NCBI GenBank assembly: GCA_963785585.1
Contig: CAWAVW010000004.1
Span: forward strand, 2,170,001-2,234,000
Source of the DNA: Palsa-295 sp963785585
Lineage (GTDB): Bacteria > Acidobacteriota > Terriglobia > Acidiferrales > UBA7541
DNA length: 64,000 nt
Direction: 5' to 3'
The position numbers were made by a program, and so were the translations under genes. Below, piece by piece: positions 49,168 through 58,852 of this stretch; within the stretch, counting starts at the first letter, position 1; each line of letters opens with the position of its first letter. The notes below the pieces were generated by a model, which saw only the letters and a list, made by a program, of their open reading frames with translations, searched no databases and was not told the origin of the DNA.

Positions 49168-50982
49168 ATGCAAGTACCTGCCACACTCGAAGCAAAGTAC
49201 AACCAGCTCATCGGGCGCTACCCCGTCAAGCGGTCAGCGCTGATTCCCATGATGTTGTACGCGCAGGATGAGTTCGGCTCGCTCAGCGACGAAGTTCTCG
49301 CCGACATTGCCGAACGCCTCGACCTGAACATGACGCAGGTCACCGAAACTTTGGCGTATTACTCCATGCTGCGCCGCAAGCCCGCCGGCAAGTTCCACAT
49401 TCAGGTCTGCACCAATATTTCCTGCATGCTGCGTGGCGGGCAGGAACTCTACGAGCACGTACAGAAGCGCCTGGGCATCGGCAACAAGCAGGTCTCGCAG
49501 ACTGGCACATTTTCGCTTGAAGAGGTCGAGTGTATCGGCGCCTGCACCGGCGCCCCGGCCATGCAGGTGAACTACGATTACTACGAAAACCTCGACCCCG
49601 ACAAAGTCGATGCGATTTTCGAGCAGTTGCAGGACGGCCGCATTCCTCCGCCCGTCGCCGTGATTTCCGGAGCGCTTCATCCCCGCGCTTCCGCCGAAAT
49701 TCCCGTCATCAGCCAGCGGTTTGGGATCAAGAATTCGCGCAGCATCGACGTCTATCTGCAAAACGAAGGCTATCAGGCCCTGGAAAAAGCTCTCACGCAG
49801 ATGACTCCCGACCAGATCATCGACGAAATGAAGAAGTCGAGCCTGCGGGGTCGCGGCGGCGCGGGCTTTCCCACAGGCATGAAGTGGAGTTTCGTCCCCA
49901 AGAATATCGACAAGCCGAAGTACATCCTGGCGAACGGTGACGAGAGCGAACCCGGCACTTCGAAAGACCGCCCCTTGCTCGAAATGGATCCGCACCAGTT
50001 GATCGAAGGCACCATCATCGCCGGCCGCGCCATTGGCGCCAATCAGGGCTACATCTATATCCGCGGTGAATATCGCTACATCATCGACATCGTGGACGCC
50101 GCCATCCAAGAAGCCTACGACAAGGGTTATCTCGGCAAAAATATCCGCGGCTCCGGATTCGATTTCGAACTCTGCACCCACACCGGCGCGGGCGCCTACG
50201 AATGCGGCGAAGAATCCGCGCTCATGGAATCGCTCGAAGGCAAGCGCGGCTACCCTCGGATTAAGCCGCCCTTCCCCGCCGTGGTCGGTCTGTACGGTTG
50301 CCCCACGGTTATTAATAACGTTGAGACGTTAAGCACCGTGCCGGCCATCATTCGCAAAGGTGGCGACTGGTACGCCGCTCTGGGAACTCCGAAGAACGGC
50401 GGCACGCGCCTGTATTCGATTTCCGGCCATGTGAACAAGCCCGGCATTTACGAATTGCCGCTTGGATTTCCGCTTCGACGGCTCATTGATGAAGTTGCCG
50501 GCGGCGTGCGCAATGGCAAAAAATTGAAGGCTGTGATCCCCGGCGGCAGTTCCTGCCCGCTGCTTTCCGCCGATGAAATTGACGTCGCCATGGACTACGA
50601 CTCCGTTGCCAAAATCGGCTCGATGCTCGGCTCCGGCGGCACCGTCATCCTCGACGAAGACACCTGCATGGTGGACATGGCGCGCCGGATCATGCAGTTC
50701 TACGCGCACGAATCCTGCGGCTGGTGCATCCCCTGTCGCGAAGGCACGGCGTGGCTTCGCAAAATGCTCAACCGTTTCCACGATGGCGGCGGACGCGCCT
50801 CGGACATTCCATTGATCGACGAGCTTTCGAAAAACATGCTCGGCCGAACATTCTGCGCGCTGGGCGACGCCGCCGCGATGCCCACAATCAGCATCGTGAA
50901 AAAGTGGCGCAACGAATTCGAAGACCATCTCCACGGGAAGTGCGCTTACAAACCCGCGGAAGCAATTTTGGGAGCGCACTAG
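49168..50982 (+). CDS. nuoEF: Fused NADH-quinone oxidoreductase subunits E and F
   Basis: 604 residues joining NuoE (about 1-155) and NuoF (about 185-604), normally two proteins. NuoE has the [2Fe-2S] cysteines C81, C86, C122 and C126 (CTNISC ... CIGAC). NuoF has GRGGAGFPTG (228-237, FMN/NADH site), AYECGEESALMESLEG, and the [4Fe-4S] N3 ligands in SCGWCIPC (C517, C520, C523) with C563. The start is ATG 49168 (AAAGGG upstream); a TTG at 49144 directly after the nuoD stop is an alternative. This chain forms the NADH-oxidising tip with NuoG. Confidence 0.95.
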   Translation: MQVPATLEAKYNQLIGRYPVKRSALIPMMLYAQDEFGSLSDEVLADIAERLDLNMTQVTETLAYYSMLRRKPAGKFHIQVCTNISCMLRGGQELYEHVQKRLGIGNKQVSQTGTFSLEEVECIGACTGAPAMQVNYDYYENLDPDKVDAIFEQLQDGRIPPPVAVISGALHPRASAEIPVISQRFGIKNSRSIDVYLQNEGYQALEKALTQMTPDQIIDEMKKSSLRGRGGAGFPTGMKWSFVPKNIDKPKYILANGDESEPGTSKDRPLLEMDPHQLIEGTIIAGRAIGANQGYIYIRGEYRYIIDIVDAAIQEAYDKGYLGKNIRGSGFDFELCTHTGAGAYECGEESALMESLEGKRGYPRIKPPFPAVVGLYGCPTVINNVETLSTVPAIIRKGGDWYAALGTPKNGGTRLYSISGHVNKPGIYELPLGFPLRRLIDEVAGGVRNGKKLKAVIPGGSSCPLLSADEIDVAMDYDSVAKIGSMLGSGGTVILDEDTCMVDMARRIMQFYAHESCGWCIPCREGTAWLRKMLNRFHDGGGRASDIPLIDELSKNMLGRTFCALGDAAAMPTISIVKKWRNEFEDHLHGKCAYKPAEAILGAH

Positions 50983-50989
50983 GAAACGC

Positions 50990-53272
50990 ATGGCAGACGC
51001 GAAGCAAATCACATTCTCGTTGAACGGCCAGACGATCGTAACCACGCCCGGCACGCTGGTGATTGAAGCGGCCAAGCAGCAGGGCGTCGAGGTTCCCTCG
51101 TTCTGTTATTACCCCGGCCTGACTCTGCAGGCCGCTTGCCGCATGTGCCTCGTCGAAGTCGAAAAAATGCCCAAGCTGCAGACCGCCTGCACTCTCGTCG
51201 CGGGCGATGGCATGGTCGTCAAAACCGACTCCGAGCAGATTCACAAAGCCCGCAAAGACATGCTCGAGTTCCTGCTCTCAAACCATCCGCTGGATTGCCC
51301 GGTGTGCGACAAAGGCGGCGAGTGCGAATTGCAGGACATGACGTTCCGCTATGGCCTCGATCACAGCCGCTTTTCCGAAGAAAAATTGCATTACCCCGAG
51401 GAAAAGTGGTCGCCGCTGGTCTATTACGACGCTCCCCGCTGCATCATGTGTTTCCGCTGCGTTCGCGTGTGCGACGAAGGCATGGACGTAAAGGCTCTCG
51501 GCGTCGGAGCTCGCGGCGTGAACTCCGTCATCATTCCCAACGAGCCCGGAAATCTGGCCTGCGAAGAGTGCGGTATGTGCATCGACATCTGCCCGGTCGG
51601 GGCGCTCACCAGCGGCACCTACCGTTACCAGACGCGGCCATGGGAAATGACCTATGTTCCCAATCCCTGCACGCACTGCTCGAACGGTTGCAAGACCACG
51701 CTGAGCGTGCGCAACAACGAAATCCTGCGCGCCAACAATCGCGATCATTCCGGCGTGAACGGCGAATTCCTGTGCGGCAAAGGACGCTTTGGTTTCGATT
51801 TCACGTCGAATCCAGAGCGCATTCGCCAGCCGCTGGTACGTAAAAACGGAAAACTCGAACCGGCCACTTGGGAAGACGCTCTTGAAGAAGTCGCCCGTCG
51901 CCTGAAACAGGTTCACGAAAAGCATGGCGGCCAGGCGATCGGCGTGATCGGTTCCAATCACACCACCAACGAAGAAAACTACCTGCTGAACCGCTTCGCT
52001 CGCGTCACGCTCGGTACGAACAATCTCGATCATCATCGCACCGCCGATTACGTCGGCCTCGCCAGCGCGCTCGGCCCGAAGGCGAAGGATTCGCTCGCGA
52101 CCATGGCCGACGTTTATAACGCCCAGGCCGTCTTGCTGATCGGCAACGACGTAACCCAGCAGAATCCGCTGGTCGCCTGGCAGATTCGCACCGGAGTTCG
52201 TCACCACGCCACGCGCCTGTATGTCGTCAACGGCCGGGAAAGCAAAATTCACCGCCAGGCCAAAACCGTCGCCGAAGTTCCCGCGGGAAAAGAACGCGCC
52301 GCTCTGAAGTGGTTGGCAACGGACGAAGGCGGCGACTTCGACGCCGCTGTTACCAGCGCGCTCACGCAACTGAAAGCAGCCATCGAAATCGAATCCGATG
52401 TCGTGGTGATTTTCGGCGCCGATATTCAAGGCTCCGCCATCCGCGACCTCGTCTCCTTCGCATCCCGCTTCGCCGGCCAGACCAAGTACATGGCCCTGGG
52501 CGATTACTCGAATTCGCGCGGCGCGGCCGATATGGGCGTGTTACCCGACCGTTTGCCGGGATACGCACCGCTTTCCGATCGCAGCGAGCGTGAACGCTTC
52601 GGCAAAGTCTGGGGCGGACAAATCTCCGACAAGCCGGGACTTTCTGCGCACGCCATGCTGGACGCGGCGGCTGCCGGCCATCTGAAAGCGCTGTATGTGG
52701 TCGGCGCAAATCCGCTGAAATCCTTCAACGTCGCGCAGCCTGACCGCCTCGCGGGCCTCGAATTGCTCGTTGTGCATGACATGTTCTTGAGCGAAACGGC
52801 GCTTCGCGCCGACGTGGTCCTACCCGCCGCTTCGTCCTACGAAAAAGACGGCACGCTCACCAACACGGCCGGCGAAGTGCAGATGACCCACCGTTCGATC
52901 GATCCGCAGGGGCCGCGCAGCGACTTCGATTTGATCCGCATCCTTTCGCACCAGCTTGGGATGCTCGGGCTCGGCACGCCGATCAAACTGCGCACTCCCG
53001 AAGCCGCCTTTGACGAAATCCGGCAGCACGTGCCGGGCTACGACCTCTCCGTCGCGGGACTTCTCTCCGGCGGCGCGTTGCAATCGGGAGCAACGGCAAA
53101 AACGCAAGACGCGGCCTACGACGTGCCGCTCGGAAATATTTTTTCATCCAACGATTTTCTCTTTACCAGCGGCACCCTTGGCCGTTACTGTTCCAAGCTC
53201 ACATCGACCAAAGAGGCAAAAGACAGGCCGTGGATTTCATCACCCAGCATGCAGTCCTGGTGGTATCGCTAG
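50990..53272 (+). CDS. nuoG: NADH-quinone oxidoreductase subunit G
   Basis: 760-residue Fe-S and molybdopterin-fold subunit. The N-terminal [2Fe-2S] domain has C39, C50, C53 and C67; then HPLDCPVCDKGGECELQD (N5 region), CIMCFRCVRVC and CEECGMCIDICPVG (N4 and neighbour). An extra PCTHCSNGCKTTLS ... CGKG set is the N7-type cluster found in some bacteria. The rest is the molybdopterin-oxidoreductase-like domain with no cofactor. Its last 43 bases overlap the nuoH start. Confidence 0.95.
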   Translation: MADAKQITFSLNGQTIVTTPGTLVIEAAKQQGVEVPSFCYYPGLTLQAACRMCLVEVEKMPKLQTACTLVAGDGMVVKTDSEQIHKARKDMLEFLLSNHPLDCPVCDKGGECELQDMTFRYGLDHSRFSEEKLHYPEEKWSPLVYYDAPRCIMCFRCVRVCDEGMDVKALGVGARGVNSVIIPNEPGNLACEECGMCIDICPVGALTSGTYRYQTRPWEMTYVPNPCTHCSNGCKTTLSVRNNEILRANNRDHSGVNGEFLCGKGRFGFDFTSNPERIRQPLVRKNGKLEPATWEDALEEVARRLKQVHEKHGGQAIGVIGSNHTTNEENYLLNRFARVTLGTNNLDHHRTADYVGLASALGPKAKDSLATMADVYNAQAVLLIGNDVTQQNPLVAWQIRTGVRHHATRLYVVNGRESKIHRQAKTVAEVPAGKERAALKWLATDEGGDFDAAVTSALTQLKAAIEIESDVVVIFGADIQGSAIRDLVSFASRFAGQTKYMALGDYSNSRGAADMGVLPDRLPGYAPLSDRSERERFGKVWGGQISDKPGLSAHAMLDAAAAGHLKALYVVGANPLKSFNVAQPDRLAGLELLVVHDMFLSETALRADVVLPAASSYEKDGTLTNTAGEVQMTHRSIDPQGPRSDFDLIRILSHQLGMLGLGTPIKLRTPEAAFDEIRQHVPGYDLSVAGLLSGGALQSGATAKTQDAAYDVPLGNIFSSNDFLFTSGTLGRYCSKLTSTKEAKDRPWISSPSMQSWWYR

Positions 53273-54438
53273 TTAAAATTGCCGTTCTGCTTTTTGTGGT
53301 TATGACGGCGCTTGCGTACCTTACCTGGTTCGAACGGAAAGTCGTCGCGCACATCCAGTCGCGATGGGGTCCGTATTACGTCGGCGCGCACGGGCTGCTG
53401 CAGCCCCTGGCCGACGGCGTCAAATTCCTGTTCAAAGAAGATGTCACGCCTCCGACGGCGGACAAGTTCGTTTACGTCCTCGCGCCCTTCATGTCGCTCG
53501 CTTTGGCTTTGACCGCAATTGCGCTGATTCCCTTCGGACCGTCGAATCTGACGGTGCTAGGACAGCCCGTGTTCGTCGTCGCCAACGTCGGCATCTCGCT
53601 GATTTTCCTCTTCGCCATCACGTCGATTGGCGTGTACGGCGTGGCGCTGGCCGGCTGGTCGTCCAACAGCAAATATCCCCTGCTCGGCGGCGTCCGGAGC
53701 TCCGCGCAGATGATCAGCTACGAAGTGTCGATGACGCTGTCAGTGGTCGGAGTTTTGCTGCTCGCCCATTCCTTCGGATTCAGCGCGATTATCGACAATC
53801 AGCGCGGTTCAATCCTAAATTGGCACTTCATCCCGCAGATCGTCGGCTTCCTGTGCTATTTGACGGCCGCCGTAGCGGAAACCAACCGCGTTCCGTTCGA
53901 CCTGCCCGAAGCGGAAACGGAACTCGTTGCCGGTTTTCACACCGAATACTCGAGCTTCAAGTTCGCCATGTTCTTCATGGCCGAATACGCGAACATGATC
54001 ACGGTTTCATCGCTGGCAACCATCCTTTTCTTCGGCGGCTGGCTCTCGCCCTTTCCCGACTCCTGGACGTTCCAGAATTTCCTGCCGGCCCTGGTTCTGC
54101 TCGGCACCGCCGCCTACTGCGCGTTTGACACCGTGGTGTACATGCGCGGCATCGCGCGGCTGCAACTGACGGTCGTCACGCTGCTCGCCGGTGGAATGGG
54201 CGCCGGATGCCTTAGCCTCGCGATTTTCAAACCGGAATTCATGCCCTACGTGATGGGCCCGTTCTGGTTCGTCACCAAGATCCTGGTCTTCATGTTCTTC
54301 TACGTAATCGTGCGTGGCACGCTTCCCCGCTTCCGCTACGACCAGCTGATGTCGTTCGGATGGAAGTTTCTGCTGCCGGTTTCGCTCGCGAACCTGGTCA
54401 TCACGGCGTTCGTGCTCCTGTTGAGGCACCGAGGATGA
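53230..54438 (+). CDS. nuoH: NADH-quinone oxidoreductase subunit H
   Basis: 402-residue eight-helix membrane subunit lining the quinone chamber. Landmarks: YLTWFERKVVAHIQSRWGPYYVG, LQPLADGVKFLFKED, SMTLSVVG, ETNRVPFDLPEAETELVAGFHTEYSS and VRGTLPRFRYDQLM. The start is taken as GTG 53230, overlapping nuoG by 43 bases; GTG at 53260 would cut the overlap to 13 bases. nuoJ follows with an ATGA overlap, so no nuoI is present after nuoH. Confidence 0.95.
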   Translation: MDFITQHAVLVVSLVKIAVLLFVVMTALAYLTWFERKVVAHIQSRWGPYYVGAHGLLQPLADGVKFLFKEDVTPPTADKFVYVLAPFMSLALALTAIALIPFGPSNLTVLGQPVFVVANVGISLIFLFAITSIGVYGVALAGWSSNSKYPLLGGVRSSAQMISYEVSMTLSVVGVLLLAHSFGFSAIIDNQRGSILNWHFIPQIVGFLCYLTAAVAETNRVPFDLPEAETELVAGFHTEYSSFKFAMFFMAEYANMITVSSLATILFFGGWLSPFPDSWTFQNFLPALVLLGTAAYCAFDTVVYMRGIARLQLTVVTLLAGGMGAGCLSLAIFKPEFMPYVMGPFWFVTKILVFMFFYVIVRGTLPRFRYDQLMSFGWKFLLPVSLANLVITAFVLLLRHRG

Positions 54439-54944
54439 GCCTGCCTTTCATCCTGTTTTTCGTTCTGGCGTTCGTCGCCGTCGCCGGAGCGCTTACTCTG
54501 ATTTTGGCGCGGGAGCCGATCCACAGCGCGCTCGCCCTGATCCTCGTGATGATTTCGCTCGCGGTGTTGTATCTGCTGCTCGGCGCGGAATTCATCGCCG
54601 GCGTCCAGGTAATCGTCTATGCCGGCGCGATCATGGTGCTGTTCGTCTTCGTGATTATGCTGCTCAACGCGGGTGTGGAAGAACGCACCGATTTCAGCAA
54701 GCTCGCGAAATACGCCGGACTGCCGCTCGCGATTTTCCTGATTCTGGAGTTCTCGCACTGGATGGCGCGTTCGATCATCGGCCGCGAAATCGCCACCGGC
54801 ACGGCGGCGAATTCCACGTCCGTTTCCACGGAAGGGCTTTCGAGAATGATTTTTCAGTCGTACCTGCTGCCGTTTGAAGCGACCTCGGTTCTGATTTTGA
54901 TCGCGATCATCGGCGCGCTGGTGCTGGCAAAGAAGGGCGAATGA
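54435..54944 (+). CDS. nuoJ: NADH-quinone oxidoreductase subunit J
   Basis: 169-residue five-helix membrane subunit. Motifs: HSALALILVMISLAVLYLLLGAEFIAGVQVIVYAGAIMVLFVFVIMLLN, with the pi-bulge helix 3 typical of the family. Starts at ATG 54435 (GAGG upstream), overlapping the nuoH stop by four bases. NuoI, usually between NuoH and NuoJ, is absent. Confidence 0.94.
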   Translation: MSLPFILFFVLAFVAVAGALTLILAREPIHSALALILVMISLAVLYLLLGAEFIAGVQVIVYAGAIMVLFVFVIMLLNAGVEERTDFSKLAKYAGLPLAIFLILEFSHWMARSIIGREIATGTAANSTSVSTEGLSRMIFQSYLLPFEATSVLILIAIIGALVLAKKGE

Positions 54945-55249
54945 GCGTCGTTCCCATCTCGTGGTACCTGGTGCTGAGCGCCGTCCTTTTTGGACTGGGC
55001 ATCGTTGCGTTTGTGTTCAAGCGCAACATCATCACGATTTTTATGGCCATCGAACTGATGCTCAACGCCGTGAATCTGGCGTTCGTCGCCTTCGCCCGCG
55101 CGCATGGCCAGCTGGACGGCCTGGTATTCGTCTTTTTCGTGATTGTGGTGGCGGCGGCGGAAGCGGCGGTGGGTCTCGCGATCGTAATTAGCGTCTATCA
55201 GAACCGCCAGACACTCAACGTCGAGCGCTTCAATCTTTTGAAATTCTAA
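54941..55249 (+). CDS. nuoK: NADH-quinone oxidoreductase subunit K
   Basis: 102-residue three-helix subunit of the proton path. The two conserved acids are visible: E in FMAIELMLNAVNLAF (helix 2) and E in VAAAEAAVGLAIV (helix 3). It begins with an ATGA overlap of nuoJ and ends with TAATG overlap to nuoL. Confidence 0.96.
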   Translation: MSVVPISWYLVLSAVLFGLGIVAFVFKRNIITIFMAIELMLNAVNLAFVAFARAHGQLDGLVFVFFVIVVAAAEAAVGLAIVISVYQNRQTLNVERFNLLKF

Positions 55250-57228
55250 TGCACATACTCGACCAACTCTGGATCATCATCGCGCTGCCGCTCGTCGGCT
55301 CGGCCATCAACGGGCTGTTCGGCAAGCGCTTCTCGAAGCCGGTGGTCAACTCCGTCGCCATCGGCGCTGTCGGCCTCTCGTTTCTCGCGGTTCTCGAAGC
55401 GGTCCGCGAATTCTGGCAGCTTTCGCCCGATCAAATTCCCGTCCTGAAAAATTATTTCACCTGGATTCTCGCCGGCCCGTTCCGCGTGGATTTCAAGCTC
55501 CAGATGGACCAGTTGACCGTGGTAATGCTGCTCGTGGTCACCTTCGTCGGTGTGCTCGTTCACATCTACTCCACGGGTTACATGGCGCACGACGAAGGCT
55601 ACTACCGCTTCTTCGCCTATCTGAATTTGTTCGTCTTTTTTATGCTCACGCTGGTGCTCGCCGCGAACGTCGTGCTGATGTTCGTCGGATGGGAAGGCGT
55701 GGGTCTGTGCAGCTACCTGCTGATCGGTTTCTGGTTCCTGAAGCAATCGGCCATCAGCGCGGGCAAGAAGGCCTTCATCACCACGCGCATCGGCGATTTC
55801 GGCTTCACGGTCGGCATCCTGCTTCTTTTCTGGACGTTCAAGTCTGTCGATTACGTCACTATCTTCCAGCAGGCTTCGTCGATGTCCATCGAGAACTACG
55901 CTCTCGGCGGCGTGCTCACCACGATTTGCCTGCTGCTGTTCACCGGAGCGATCGGCAAATCCGCGCAGCTTCCGCTGTACGTCTGGCTGCCGGACGCGAT
56001 GGAAGGCCCCACGCCCGTCAGCGCCTTGATTCACGCAGCTACCATGGTCACCGCCGGCGTGTACATGGTTGCTCGATTCAATCCTTTGTTCTCGCGCGCT
56101 CCGCTGGCGCTCTTCGTCGTGGCACTGGTGGGTGCGCTCACCGCCTTCTACGCGGCTACGATCGGTTTGCTTCAGACCGACATCAAGAAAGTTCTCGCCT
56201 ACTCCACCGTTTCGCAGCTTGGCTACATGTTCCTCGCCTGCGGCATGGGCGCGTACGCTTCGGGCGTGTTCCACCTGATGACTCACGCTTTCTTCAAGGG
56301 ACTGCTCTTCCTTGCCGCGGGCAGCGTGATTCACGCCATGGGCGGCGATCAGGAAATGCCCCACATGGGCGGCCTGCGCACCAAAATCCCCATCACGTTC
56401 TGGACGATGTTTATCGCAACGTTCGCCATCGCCGGAATTCCGGGTTTCGCGGGGTACTTCAGCAAAGACGCAATTCTCGAAGCCACCCGCTCCGGACCGT
56501 ACGCCAACTTCTGGTTGTGGCTGCTGGGAGTCGTCGCCGCGGGCATGACGTCTTTCTACATGTTCCGCCTGATCTTCCTCACCTTCTTCGGCGCGCCGCG
56601 CTACGACGAACACAAAGTTCACGTTCATGAATCGCCCAAGAGCATGACGATTCCACTGATCCTGCTCGCGATTCTTTCGATCGTCGGCGGATGGTTCGCT
56701 GCTCCGCACCTGATCGGCGGCACGGACTACTTCGCAAAATTCCTGCACCCCGTGTTTTCGGCCTACGCGCCGGAATCCGCGAACACCGCGATGGAGTCGG
56801 CCGAAGAAACCGGGACTCCCGCGATGATGCTCCTCCACGCGCTGACTGGTTGGCCGGTGATCGTCGGAGTGCTCGGCTTGATTCTGGCGTGGTGGTTCTA
56901 CATCAAGAGCCCGGAAACGCCGAAGAAGCTGGCGCAATCGCTCCGCGGCGCCTACAACGTCGTCTATCACAAATATTACGTGGACGAAATTTACAACGCC
57001 GTCATCATCCAGCCGCTGCTCTGGATCTCGACCAACGTCCTCTGGCACTTCGTGGACGAAGGCGTGATCGACGGCACCGTCAACGGAATCGCACGCGTCG
57101 CCCGCGAATCGGGCGGCCATGTTCGCGAAATTCAATCCGGCAATGCGCGCAGTTACGCCACATGGGTCGTGATCGGAACCGTGGGCGTTACCGTGCTGAT
57201 GCTCGGAATCTGGGGAATGGTGCGCTAG
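55249..57228 (+). CDS. nuoL: NADH-quinone oxidoreductase subunit L
   Basis: 659-residue antiporter-like proton-pumping subunit with about 14 antiporter helices and a long C-terminal lateral part. Motifs: FVGWEGVGLCSYLLIGFWF, KSAQLPLYVWLPDAMEGPTPVSALIHAATMVTAGVYMVAR, and KKVLAYSTVSQLGYMFLACG. The C-terminal segment (VYHKYYVDEIYNAVIIQPLL) is the start of the lateral helix. Overlaps nuoK by one base. Confidence 0.96.
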   Translation: MHILDQLWIIIALPLVGSAINGLFGKRFSKPVVNSVAIGAVGLSFLAVLEAVREFWQLSPDQIPVLKNYFTWILAGPFRVDFKLQMDQLTVVMLLVVTFVGVLVHIYSTGYMAHDEGYYRFFAYLNLFVFFMLTLVLAANVVLMFVGWEGVGLCSYLLIGFWFLKQSAISAGKKAFITTRIGDFGFTVGILLLFWTFKSVDYVTIFQQASSMSIENYALGGVLTTICLLLFTGAIGKSAQLPLYVWLPDAMEGPTPVSALIHAATMVTAGVYMVARFNPLFSRAPLALFVVALVGALTAFYAATIGLLQTDIKKVLAYSTVSQLGYMFLACGMGAYASGVFHLMTHAFFKGLLFLAAGSVIHAMGGDQEMPHMGGLRTKIPITFWTMFIATFAIAGIPGFAGYFSKDAILEATRSGPYANFWLWLLGVVAAGMTSFYMFRLIFLTFFGAPRYDEHKVHVHESPKSMTIPLILLAILSIVGGWFAAPHLIGGTDYFAKFLHPVFSAYAPESANTAMESAEETGTPAMMLLHALTGWPVIVGVLGLILAWWFYIKSPETPKKLAQSLRGAYNVVYHKYYVDEIYNAVIIQPLLWISTNVLWHFVDEGVIDGTVNGIARVARESGGHVREIQSGNARSYATWVVIGTVGVTVLMLGIWGMVR

Positions 57229-57229
57229 C

Positions 57230-58852
57230 GTGGGACTTCCATCTCATCTCCTATCCGTGATCACGCTGTTTCCGCTGCTGGGCGTGCCTGCGCTGCTTTT
57301 GCTGCGTTCCGACGATCACGTCTGGATTCGCCGCATCGCTTTGACCGTGTCGGTCATCGAGCTCGCCATCTCGCTGCTGCTGTTGCGCGGATTCGATAGC
57401 TCGACGACCGGCTACCAATTCGAGGAATACAGCAACTGGATCGGCCGCGCCATTCACTACCACATCGGCCTCGACGGCATCAGCCTGTTCCTGGTGCTGC
57501 TCACCACGTTCCTTACGCCCATCGCGATTCTCTGCTCGTGGGAAGCGATTCACACCAATGTAAAGGGCTTCTTCATCGCTCTCGTGGTGATCGAAACCGC
57601 CATGATCGGCGTCTTCGTGTCGCTCGATCTGTTCCTGTTCTTCTTGTTCTGGGAAATCACTCTGATTCCCATGTATTTCCTGATCGGCATCTGGGGTCAC
57701 GACCGCCGCATTTACGCCGCCGTGAAATTCATTTTGTACACGATGTTCGGCTCGATCCTGATGCTGGTCGCGGTGCTGTGGCTCTACAACATCACCGGCA
57801 CATTCGATTTCCCGCTCATTCTCGCGCAACTTCAGAAAGGCCCCGCGCTGCTTTCGCACAATACCGAGTTGTGGCTCTTCGGTGCGTTCTTCCTCGCATT
57901 CGCGATTAAAGTGCCGCTCTTCCCTCTTCACACCTGGCTGCCGGACGCGCACACCGAAGCTCCCACCGCCGGCTCTGTGATTCTGGCGGGAGTGATGCTG
58001 AAGCTGGGCACCTACGGCATGTTGCGTTTTTGCGTGCCGCTGTTCCCTTACGCCGCGCATCGCTGCGCAAAATGGATCGGCATCCTCGCGATCATCGGCA
58101 TCGTGTACGGCGCGCTCGTCGCCACCGTGCAGACCAATTTCAAGCGCCTGATCGCCTACACCTCGGTCAGCCACTTGGGCTTCGTCGTTCTCGCGATTTT
58201 CTCGTTCACGCCGATTTCGATTGAAGGCGCCGTGTACCAGATGGTCGCTCATGGAATTTCCACCGGCGGATTGTTCCTCGGCCTCGGAATGATTTACGAC
58301 CGCCGCCACACCTACGAAATCAAGCAGCTCGGCGGCCTGGTGAATCCCATGCCCGTGCTGATGGCCTTCTTCCTGTTCATCTGCCTTTCGTCGCTCGCGC
58401 TGCCGCCGCTCAACGGATTCGTTGGTGAATTCCTCATTCTGATCGGCGTTTTCCAATTCCATCACGCCTGGGCTGCCTGGGCCGCGAGCGGCGCGGTGCT
58501 GTCGGCGATTTACCTGCTGTGGTCTTACCAGCGCGTCGCGCTCGGCGAAGTGACGGTCGAGAAGAACAAAACGCTTCCCGACGCATCGATCCGCGAGCGC
58601 CTGATTCTCGTGACGATTTCGATTGCAATCATCGTCATGGGCGTGGGCTCGACGATGCTCACAAGGCGCATGGAAGTCTCCGCCAGCAAAATCTCGATCG
58701 ACGCAAACCGCAGCCCGATCGAATTCGGCGGGAAGCCCGTGCCGCCGGCGATTACGGCACCTTCGCGAGGCAACGACTCCGCGGTGATCGCGCTGCCGCG
58801 AACCGCTGGCGCAGCGCTTGTATCCATCTCCGGAAAACAGGTGGCCCGCTAA
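57230..58852 (+). CDS. nuoM: NADH-quinone oxidoreductase subunit M
   Basis: 540-residue antiporter-like subunit. Motifs: GLDGISLFLVLLTTFLTPIAIL, LFFLFWEITLIPMYFLIGIWGHDRRIYAA, KVPLFPLHTWLPDAHTEAPTAGSVILAGVMLKLGTYG and LIAYTSVSHLGFVVLAIF. GTG 57230 lies just after the nuoL stop. The C-terminus has an unusual 50-residue Pro/Ala-rich extension (PPAITAPSRGN ...) beyond the last helix. Ends with TAATG into nuoN. Confidence 0.96.
   Translation: MGLPSHLLSVITLFPLLGVPALLLLRSDDHVWIRRIALTVSVIELAISLLLLRGFDSSTTGYQFEEYSNWIGRAIHYHIGLDGISLFLVLLTTFLTPIAILCSWEAIHTNVKGFFIALVVIETAMIGVFVSLDLFLFFLFWEITLIPMYFLIGIWGHDRRIYAAVKFILYTMFGSILMLVAVLWLYNITGTFDFPLILAQLQKGPALLSHNTELWLFGAFFLAFAIKVPLFPLHTWLPDAHTEAPTAGSVILAGVMLKLGTYGMLRFCVPLFPYAAHRCAKWIGILAIIGIVYGALVATVQTNFKRLIAYTSVSHLGFVVLAIFSFTPISIEGAVYQMVAHGISTGGLFLGLGMIYDRRHTYEIKQLGGLVNPMPVLMAFFLFICLSSLALPPLNGFVGEFLILIGVFQFHHAWAAWAASGAVLSAIYLLWSYQRVALGEVTVEKNKTLPDASIRERLILVTISIAIIVMGVGSTMLTRRMEVSASKISIDANRSPIEFGGKPVPPAITAPSRGNDSAVIALPRTAGAALVSISGKQVAR

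Noticed and set aside
55246..57135. Long minus-strand open frame (629 codons) opposite nuoL
   Set aside because: It is the antisense shadow of nuoL: His/Arg/Glu-rich low-complexity translation, no family motif, whereas nuoL is unmistakable.
57251..58465. 404-codon minus-strand open frame opposite nuoM
   Set aside because: Shadow of nuoM caused by GC-rich codon third positions; composition is not protein-like.
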